From contig NZ_FNCC01000006.1 of assembly GCF_900100955.1 (NCBI RefSeq), positions 248,001 through 312,000 on the forward strand: a stretch of 64,000 nt of DNA, in the 5' to 3' direction. This DNA comes from Lentzea fradiae (GTDB lineage Bacteria > Actinomycetota > Actinomycetes > Mycobacteriales > Pseudonocardiaceae). The position numbers were made by a program, and so were the translations under genes. The notes beneath the pieces were generated by a model. It was not told the origin of the DNA and did not search any database. It worked only from the letters and a program-made list of their open reading frames with translations. Below are positions 59,189 to 64,000 of the stretch, piece by piece (the first letter of the stretch is position 1; each line of letters begins with the position of its first letter).

Positions 59189-59275
59189 GTCGGGACAGGG
59201 CGTGCACAAAGCCGCCCCTTGTTCCGGTGAGGGTGATACACCGTGTGTCGCGTGACGACACCTCGCGGTCCCGAC
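59189..59275 (+). ncRNA. Structured RNA leader upstream of the SMR transporter (unassigned)
   Basis: Four helices nest into a four-way junction: P1 GTCGGGAC (59189-59196) with GTCCCGAC (59268-59275), P2 GGGCG with CGCCC (59198-59202/59213-59217), P3 CGGTG with CACCG (59225-59229/59239-59243), P4 GTGTCG with CGACAC (59245-59250/59256-59261). A further hairpin CAGGGC/GCCCTG lies at 59328-59344. It does not match the conserved bases of guanidine (ykkC, mini-ykkC) or other riboswitches I know. It could be a riboswitch-like cis element or chance pairing in GC-rich DNA. Confidence 0.35.
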
Positions 59276-59408
59276 ATCCCGTCTGATTTCGTCTTGCGCG
59301 TCCACTTCCCCACGCGAGGCGGCTGACCAGGGCTTTCTGCCCTGTCGTCCGTTCGTCGTCGAACACGCATGCGTACCGCTGCGTGCATTTCGTGCTGGGA
59401 AAAAATCA

Positions 59409-59747
59409 ATGTTGAAGTGGATTTTGCTGACCGTCGCCGTGGGCGCGGAGGTTTTCGCGACCCTTTGTCTGAAGTACTCCGAGGGCTTCACGAAACCGTG
59501 GCCCGTGGTGGGGCTGGCGGCCGGTTTCCTCACGGCTCTCTACCTCGAGTCGCAGGTGATCCGGATGGGCCTGCCGGTCGCGATCACCTATGCGATCTGG
59601 GCGGGCGCGGGCATCGCGCTGGTCGCCATCACGAGCCGCGTGCTGTTCGCCGACCCGCTGAACCTCGCGATGCTGGCCGGCATGGCCCTCATCGCGGCCG
59701 GCGTGTGCGTGGTGTCGGTCGCGTCCCACGCCCACGCGGCGGCGTGA
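59409..59747 (+). CDS. Small multidrug resistance (SMR) efflux protein
   Basis: 112 aa with four membrane helices. The essential Glu14-equivalent lies in VAVGAEVFATLCLKYSEGF, and AITYAIWAGAGIALVAITSR is the EmrE/Qac signature. The LKYSEGFTKPWP form and the lack of a second-helix guanidinium-exporter pattern favour the quaternary-cation-exporting (Qac) subtype. It works as an antiparallel dimer using the proton gradient. About 300 nt of leader precede it, including the structured region. The Shine-Dalgarno site is weak (GGGAAAA). Confidence 0.9.
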   Translation: MLKWILLTVAVGAEVFATLCLKYSEGFTKPWPVVGLAAGFLTALYLESQVIRMGLPVAITYAIWAGAGIALVAITSRVLFADPLNLAMLAGMALIAAGVCVVSVASHAHAAA

Positions 59748-59784
59748 CCGCACGCCGAGGTGTGGTTTCCCCGGTTGGCGCGGG

Positions 59785-60180
59785 TCACCCGGCGCCCTGC
59801 CAGCTCGCTTCCTCGCCCGGTTCGGGCAGCACGTGTCCGGCCTCGACGGCCGAGCGGGCCGGGCTGTCCTGGATCACCACGAGGACCCGGTCCCGCGGCA
59901 CCCCGGAGATCCGGGATGCCGCGGCGGACACCGCCAGCGCCAGACGTGTCGTCTCCCGCTGGGGGTGGCCGCGCCGGGCCCAGCCCGTGATGAGCAGCGG
60001 TGCGCCGGGCTCTCCTCCCACGTAGACGTCCTCGCGCGGCAGCTCGGAGAAGACGACGTTCACATAGCCGGGCGGCACGTGGTTGATCTCGGAGTGGACG
60101 CGGGTGATCTCCCCGGCCAGGCTCCGCTTGACCGCCGGGGTGAGGGTGCCGGCCGCGGTCGTGCAGGTGTAGACGGGCAC
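59785..60180 (-). CDS. Tautomerase-superfamily protein
   Basis: 131 aa beginning Met-Pro; after Met removal Pro1 is the catalytic base of this family (MPVYTCTTAAGTLTPAVKRS). HVPPGYVNVVFSELPREDVY and LITGWARRGHPQRETTRLAL follow the cis-CaaD/MSAD-like long-form layout, with arginines near 90 that could bind a carboxylate. It is probably an isomerase or hydratase of unsaturated acids. It lies 3 nt downstream of the acetoacetate-decarboxylase-like gene, in one operon. Confidence 0.8.
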   Translation of the reverse strand: MPVYTCTTAAGTLTPAVKRSLAGEITRVHSEINHVPPGYVNVVFSELPREDVYVGGEPGAPLLITGWARRGHPQRETTRLALAVSAAASRISGVPRDRVLVVIQDSPARSAVEAGHVLPEPGEEASWQGAG

Positions 60181-60183
60181 GGC

Positions 60184-60972
60184 TCAGCTCGCCAGGGTCT
60201 TGAGGTCGGTGACGGTGTAGGCGAGGTCGAAGTGCAGGCCCGCGCCGACGCGCCGCACCGGCAGGTCGGCCAGCTCCTCGCTGCGGGCGGGCAGAAACGC
60301 GAGCTCGGCGGTGCCCGCCCAGGCGTCGGCGACGGCGGGGTCGTCCATGACCGACATGACGAGCTCGTGGACGGCGGGCTTGTCGTGCGTCCCTGCGGCG
60401 AGGCTCGGGAAGTGGCGGAGGTTGACCACGGGCCTGCTCATCAGGGCGGCCGGGTCCTCGACGCGCTGGGCGAGGGTGATCGACGCCTCGGCGATGCGCT
60501 GGCCCGACGACGACGCGGTGGCGGCGAACCTGCCGCCCGCGCCGAGCACGGGTGTGCCGGGGCCGCCGGCCGCGTAGGCGCGGGTCTGGTGGACGGCGCC
60601 GAGCTTCTTCGGGAAGCCCTGCACCCAGCCGCGGGCCATCGCCGAGTCGTTGTCGACGTAGATGTACGGGCACCAGGCGACCGGCGTCTCGCCGTGCAGG
60701 GCGTCGAGCGTCACGAAGAACTCGCGGTACTGCGAGCGCGCGGGGTCGAGGTACTCCAAGCCGGTCGACGAGTACTGCCAGTCGATGAAGGTCGCCACGC
60801 CGCGTCCGGCCGAGGCCGGGTCGAGGGTCAGGCCCTCCGGCAGGGTCGCGGCGGCGGCCTCCGGGTCGGTGAAGAACTCGACGGCGATCGCGGTGCCCGC
60901 GTAGTGCCACGGCGGGACGGGCGCGAGGTTCGCGATGCCGCGGGGTGACAGGGGAACGGTGTAGCCCTTCAT
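60184..60972 (-). CDS. Acetoacetate decarboxylase-family protein
   Basis: A 262-aa ADC-like fold. The Schiff-base lysine motif is in [17 protein letters not shown] (lysine at about 121). [16 protein letters not shown] before it and the N-terminal [17 protein letters not shown] support the family. ADC-like proteins include decarboxylases and aldolase-dehydratases, so the exact reaction is open. With the tautomerase it suggests a small keto- or unsaturated-acid pathway. The 5' leader contains a TetR operator palindrome (60994-61010), and the divergent TetR gene is the likely repressor. Confidence 0.85.
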   Translation of the reverse strand: MKGYTVPLSPRGIANLAPVPPWHYAGTAIAVEFFTDPEAAAATLPEGLTLDPASAGRGVATFIDWQYSSTGLEYLDPARSQYREFFVTLDALHGETPVAWCPYIYVDNDSAMARGWVQGFPKKLGAVHQTRAYAAGGPGTPVLGAGGRFAATASSSGQRIAEASITLAQRVEDPAALMSRPVVNLRHFPSLAAGTHDKPAVHELVMSVMDDPAVADAWAGTAELAFLPARSEELADLPVRRVGAGLHFDLAYTVTDLKTLAS

Positions 60973-60993
60973 GACGGAGGTCCTTCCCTCGAT

Positions 60994-61010
60994 CGAAACG
61001 ATACGTTTCG
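60994..61010. promoter_or_regulatory. TetR operator 1, near the ADC-like gene
   Basis: CGAAACG-ATA-CGTTTCG, a perfect 7+3+7 palindrome 22 nt upstream of the decarboxylase start. Confidence 0.8.
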
Positions 61011-61057
61011 TTTCGTTGTTGGGACCGACGCTAGCACCGCCTTGCCGCAGAACGCAA

Positions 61058-61074
61058 CGAGACGTATCGTTTCG
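61058..61074. promoter_or_regulatory. TetR operator 2, overlapping the tetR promoter
   Basis: CGAGACG-TAT-CGTTTCG, the same palindrome with one mismatch. It contains TATCGT (61065-61070), a -10 hexamer 8 nt before GTG 61079, so binding would shut off tetR. Confidence 0.78.
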
Positions 61075-61078
61075 CTTT

Positions 61079-61684
61079 GTGACCTCCGCCTACTTCTCCG
61101 GCTCGTCCGAGGCCGGCCCGCGCTCCGCGGGCAAGATCCTCGGCGCTGCCAGGACCGTGCTGTCCCAGCAGGGCTATCCGGGCCTGACCATCGAGGCCGT
61201 CGCGGCCGAGGCGGGCGTCGGCAAGTCGACGATCTACCGCTGGTGGCCGAACAAGGAGGCGCTGATCGCCGACGCGCTCGCGCAGGTGTTCCGCGCCGAC
61301 GAGATCCCCGACCTCGGCGACACGCACGCCGAGCTGCGCCAGGCCGTCGACATGACGATCAGCAACTACGACAACGACGAGATGGCGGCGTCACTGCCCG
61401 CCCTCGCCGTGGGGCTGCTGCCCAACCCGGACCTGATGGCCCGCTTCCGCGAGGTGTTCCTGCTGCGCAAGCGCGAGAACATCGCGGTCGCGCTGCGGCG
61501 TGCCGCCGACCGCGGCGACCTGCCGCACGACGTGGACACCGACCTCGTCCAGGACGTGTGGGCGGGCACGATCCTCTACCGCAGGCTCATGACCGGCGAG
61601 GTGCTCGACGAGCACCTCGCCGAGCACCTCGTGAAGATCGTGACCGCGAGCCCGGAGCAGTTCTCGCACAAGAGCTGCCCGTGA
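61079..61684 (+). CDS. TetR-family regulator of the ADC/tautomerase operon
   Basis: 201 aa. [23 protein letters not shown] then [20 protein letters not shown] (with [12 protein letters not shown]). The C-terminal domain is of the TetR_C_11 type ([40 protein letters not shown]). It is divergent from the decarboxylase gene, with two copies of a CGAAACG-type palindrome between them, one per promoter, the layout of a classic TetR-type divergent repressor. The GTG start follows the -10 by 8 nt (leaderless). Confidence 0.9.
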   Translation: MTSAYFSGSSEAGPRSAGKILGAARTVLSQQGYPGLTIEAVAAEAGVGKSTIYRWWPNKEALIADALAQVFRADEIPDLGDTHAELRQAVDMTISNYDNDEMAASLPALAVGLLPNPDLMARFREVFLLRKRENIAVALRRAADRGDLPHDVDTDLVQDVWAGTILYRRLMTGEVLDEHLAEHLVKIVTASPEQFSHKSCP

Positions 61685-61690
61685 CCGGGC

Positions 61691-62290
61691 TCAGACGAGC
61701 TTGCGCAGATGCGGGACCAGCTGCTTGAGCGCGCGGCCTCGGTGCGACTCCGCGTCCTTCTGCTCGGCGGTCATCTCCGCCGAGGTGATCTCGTAGCCGT
61801 CCGGCAAGAAGATCGGGTCGTAGCCGAAACCGTTGGTGCCACGGCGTGCGCGCAGCAGCTTGCCGCGCCACTCGCCGCGCACGACGACCTCGTCGCCGCC
61901 GGGCACCACAAGCGCCACCACCGACACGAACGCGGCACCGCGGCGTTCGTCCGGGACGTCGCCGAGCTGTCCCAGGAGCAGGTCCAGGTTCGCGTCGTCG
62001 TCGCCGTGCCGGCCCGACCACCGCGCGGACAGCACGCCGGGCATGCCGTTCAGCTCGTCGACGGCCAGGCCCGAGTCGTCCGCGACGGACACGAGGCCCG
62101 TGGCGGCCGCGGCGTCACGGGCCTTGGCGAGCGCGTTGCCCTCGAAGTCCGGCGCGGTCTCGGGCGCCTCGGGGAACTCCGGCACGTCGGCGAGGGAGAG
62201 CACCTCGATGCCGGTCAGCTCCTCCGCGACGACGATGCGCCGCAGCTCCTTGAGCTTCTTCGCGTTGCGGGACGCCAGGAGGAGCTTCAC
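61691..62290 (-). CDS. rdgB: XTP/dITP diphosphatase (RdgB/HAM1)
   Basis: A 199-aa Ham1-family pyrophosphatase. The start [20 protein letters not shown] (SxNxxKxxE-type nucleotide motif), [20 protein letters not shown] near 70 with the metal-binding Asp pair, and [20 protein letters not shown] near 150 are diagnostic. It removes deaminated purine nucleotides from the pool. The ATG overlaps the rph stop (ATGA), the conserved rph-rdgB coupling of actinobacteria. Confidence 0.95.
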   Translation of the reverse strand: MKLLLASRNAKKLKELRRIVVAEELTGIEVLSLADVPEFPEAPETAPDFEGNALAKARDAAAATGLVSVADDSGLAVDELNGMPGVLSARWSGRHGDDDANLDLLLGQLGDVPDERRGAAFVSVVALVVPGGDEVVVRGEWRGKLLRARRGTNGFGYDPIFLPDGYEITSAEMTAEQKDAESHRGRALKQLVPHLRKLV

Positions 62291-63054
62291 CGCTTGCCGC
62301 CGGTCTTCGGCTCGGGCAGCACGCCGGGGTACGGCTGGGCGAGCGCCTCCGCCTGGATGCGGTTCAGCTCTGCGCAGCCCTGCAGGGCCACGTCCAGCAT
62401 CCTGTCCAAAGTGGAGCGGGCGAACGTCGCGCCCTCACCGGTGCCCTGGACCTCGATCAACGTGCCCGCGTCGGTCGCGACGACGTTCATGTCGACCTCG
62501 GCCCGCGAGTCCTCCTCGTAGGGCAGGTCGAGGCGGACCCGTCCGTCCACGACGCCCACCGACACCGCGGAGACGGCGCACGACAGCGGGTTGGGGTCGG
62601 CCAGGCGACCGGCGGCGCCCAGGTACGTCACGGCGTCCGCCAGTGCGACGTAGGCGCCCGTGATGGCCGCGGTGCGGGTGCCGCCGTCGGCCTGGATCAC
62701 GTCGCAGTCGATGACGATCGTGTTCTCGCCCAGCGCCGCCAGGTCGATGCAGGCACGCAGGGACCGGCCGATCAGGCGCGAGATCTCGTGCGTGCGGCCG
62801 CCGATGCGGCCCTTCACCGACTCGCGGTCGCTGCGCGAGTGGGTCGCGGACGGCAGCATCGCGTACTCGGCGGTCACCCAGCCCAGGCCGGAGCCGGAAC
62901 GCCAGCGGGGCACGCCTTCGGTGACACTCGCGGCGCACAGCACGCGGGTGTTCCCGAACTCGATCAGGACCGAGCCCGCGGGCCAGGTCTGATATCCACG
63001 CGTGATCCGGATGTCACGCAACACGTCGTCGTATCGGCCATCGCTTCGCACCAC
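62287..63054 (-). CDS. rph: Ribonuclease PH
   Basis: A 255-aa phosphorolytic 3'-5' exoribonuclease that trims tRNA precursors. Diagnostic segments are [80 protein letters not shown] and [23 protein letters not shown] 63054 is chosen because TAGGGT ends 7 nt upstream on the reverse strand. A longer frame upstream has no coding support. Operon with rdgB. Confidence 0.95.
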   Translation of the reverse strand: MVRSDGRYDDVLRDIRITRGYQTWPAGSVLIEFGNTRVLCAASVTEGVPRWRSGSGLGWVTAEYAMLPSATHSRSDRESVKGRIGGRTHEISRLIGRSLRACIDLAALGENTIVIDCDVIQADGGTRTAAITGAYVALADAVTYLGAAGRLADPNPLSCAVSAVSVGVVDGRVRLDLPYEEDSRAEVDMNVVATDAGTLIEVQGTGEGATFARSTLDRMLDVALQGCAELNRIQAEALAQPYPGVLPEPKTGGKR

Positions 63055-63061
63055 GGGGCCT

Positions 63062-63067
63062 ACCCTA
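63062..63067 (-). promoter_or_regulatory. -10 hexamer TAGGGT, leaderless rph-rdgB transcript
   Basis: On the reverse strand TAGGGT ends 7 nt before GTG 63054. Confidence 0.55.
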
Positions 63068-63118
63068 ATGACCCTCGGCCTGCTGAACCTTCCGGGGCGC
63101 CGTGGCGTAGGGAGAGAC

Positions 63119-63613
63119 ATGCTGACGATCGACGGTCTACCGCTCCACCCGTTGCTGGTGCACGCGGTGGTCGTGCTGCTGCCCCTCGCGGCGCTCAGCG
63201 CGGTCGCGATCGCGCTCGTGCCGAACTGGCGGCGGAAGTACGCGTGGCCCGTCCTCGGCATCACGCTGGCCGGTGTCGCCGCGGTTCCCGCCGCCGTCCA
63301 GGCGGGCGAGGACCTCCAGGCCGCGCTGGAGCGCAACGGCGTGCAGAACCCCGCCATCCAGACGCACGCCGACCTCGGCGACGTGCTGCTGCCCGTCGCG
63401 CTCGGGTTCGGCGTCGCGGTGATCGCGCTGCTGGTCGCGGGCAGGCTCGCCGACCGCGAGCGCCAGGCGGAGGCGCCGACCACGAAGACGTGGCGCGTCG
63501 TCTCAGTGGTGGTGTCGGTCCTGGTGATGCTGCTCGCGGCCGGGACCGTCGTGCAGACCGTGCGCGCCGGTCACAGCGGGTCGACGGCGGTCTGGAGCGG
63601 TGTCGGGAGCTGA
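63119..63613 (+). CDS. DUF2231 membrane protein
   Basis: 164 aa with four membrane helices: [20 protein letters not shown] with the HP-x-x-VH motif of DUF2231, [40 protein letters not shown] and a final helix near 125. DUF2231 proteins are quinone- or redox-associated membrane proteins of unknown activity; the conserved histidines could bind heme or metal. GGAGA precedes the ATG. Its 3' end overlaps the OsmC gene by 43 nt on the opposite strand. Confidence 0.8.
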   Translation: MLTIDGLPLHPLLVHAVVVLLPLAALSAVAIALVPNWRRKYAWPVLGITLAGVAAVPAAVQAGEDLQAALERNGVQNPAIQTHADLGDVLLPVALGFGVAVIALLVAGRLADRERQAEAPTTKTWRVVSVVVSVLVMLLAAGTVVQTVRAGHSGSTAVWSGVGS

Positions 63614-63987
63614 AGCGGCGCCGTCGCCGACTGCTTCAACGTCCGCGTGACCGTGCAGAACTGCTCGACCGCGCGCCGGACGACCGTCTCGAGCGCCTCC
63701 GGGTCGTCCACGGCGGACAGGTCGTAGGACAGCGTCACGGGGATGGAGATCACCTCGTTGCCGCTCTCGGACTGGACGGCGTCGGCGACCGCGGACAGCT
63801 CGCCGCCGCCGGTGCGGCGCAGCACGAGCGTCTCCGACGTCACCAGCGCGCATCCCGCGGCGGCCGCCACCAGCAGCTCGACCGGGCTGAACGAGCCCTC
63901 CTGGCCCTTGCGGCCGATGCGCACCGACGCGCCTCTGTCGTTCGTCGCGACGAACTCGTGCTCGCCGACCCGCTCCACGTTGATCAT
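63571..63987 (-). CDS. OsmC-family protein
   Basis: 138 aa. The OsmC/Ohr fold is shown by GSFSPVELLVAAAAGCALVT with the conserved first cysteine, and by the C-terminal ETVVRRAVEQFCTVTRTLKQ with the second cysteine, the redox pair of organic-peroxide reductases. It is nearer OsmC/YhfA-type than Ohr. The ATG start is near the window edge. It is convergent with DUF2231. Confidence 0.85.
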   Translation of the reverse strand: MINVERVGEHEFVATNDRGASVRIGRKGQEGSFSPVELLVAAAAGCALVTSETLVLRRTGGGELSAVADAVQSESGNEVISIPVTLSYDLSAVDDPEALETVVRRAVEQFCTVTRTLKQSATAPLQLPTPLQTAVDPL

Positions 63988-64000
63988 GTCCGCTCCCCCA

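Noticed and set aside
59189..59275. Leader considered as a guanidine-I (ykkC) or mini-ykkC riboswitch
   Set aside because: The conserved ykkC core bases and paired ACGR loops are not present, and the transporter looks Qac-type.

Overview
This is a high-GC chromosomal window from a filamentous actinomycete. Gene content and protein style (LCP protein with a long basic proline-rich head, MurT/GatD, DUF3618, FolP2-like pterin enzyme, many TetR regulators, many GTG starts) point to Pseudonocardiales (Lentzea/Saccharothrix-like). The genus is inference. No rRNA, prophage, IS element or CRISPR array is visible. One tRNA lies at 53574-53647.

Layout. 1-5.5 kb: a TIM-barrel protein annotated in relatives as abortive infection-like, a universal stress protein, an ArsB/SLC13-type transporter, a secreted DUF4082 protein, an orphan histidine kinase and an unknown protein. 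5.6-15.9 kb: the accessory highlight, five same-strand genes. Two tandem paralogues each fuse a RecB-like PD-(D/E)xK nuclease motif to a DUF2075/Schlafen-3-type helicase. They are followed by jetA, jetB and jetC of a type II Wadjet (SMC-like anti-plasmid) system. The fourth Wadjet gene, the jetD nuclease, is missing. Where it should lie there is a decayed, frameshifted reverse-strand gene and a perfect hairpin. 16-21.8 kb: a coupled exonuclease-TerB-BRCT cluster, unknown genes, folP2-like, DUF2786 and a small unknown gene. 21.8-29.4 kb: repeat-rich spacers around a SWIM/SNF2 pair, an aromatic amino-acid lyase with an altered MIO triad, and a beta-propeller/MoaD-like pair. 29.5-34.8 kb: acyl-CoA dehydrogenase, TetR, SnoaL-like protein, asparaginase, cold-shock protein, a 70-aa protein with a RHIM-like motif and a membrane protein. 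34.8-39.5 kb: two tandem sugar-binding lipoproteins with duplicated promoters, a subtilase and a frameshifted MerR remnant. 39.5-47.2 kb: core cell functions (fused glycyl-tRNA synthetase, LCP protein, XRE regulator, murT-gatD). 47.2-64 kb: oxidoreductases, an esterase-methyltransferase pair, several TetR genes with visible operators, DedA, Bcp, an SMR transporter with a structured leader, a tautomerase/acetoacetate-decarboxylase cassette, rph-rdgB, DUF2231 and OsmC.

Expression. Many genes carry a TANNNT-like -10 hexamer ending 6-8 nt before a GTG or ATG. This implies leaderless mRNAs, and it was used to choose several starts (for example jetA at 9558, rph at 63054, bcp at 58639). Other genes have clear Shine-Dalgarno sites. 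Several genes are coupled by ATGA/GTGA overlaps.

How the genes may work together. JetABC would form a MukBEF-like loop-extruding ATPase. Without JetD it would need another nuclease. The adjacent nuclease-helicase pair is the natural candidate, making 5.6-15.8 kb a possible hybrid defence locus. That functional link is inference.
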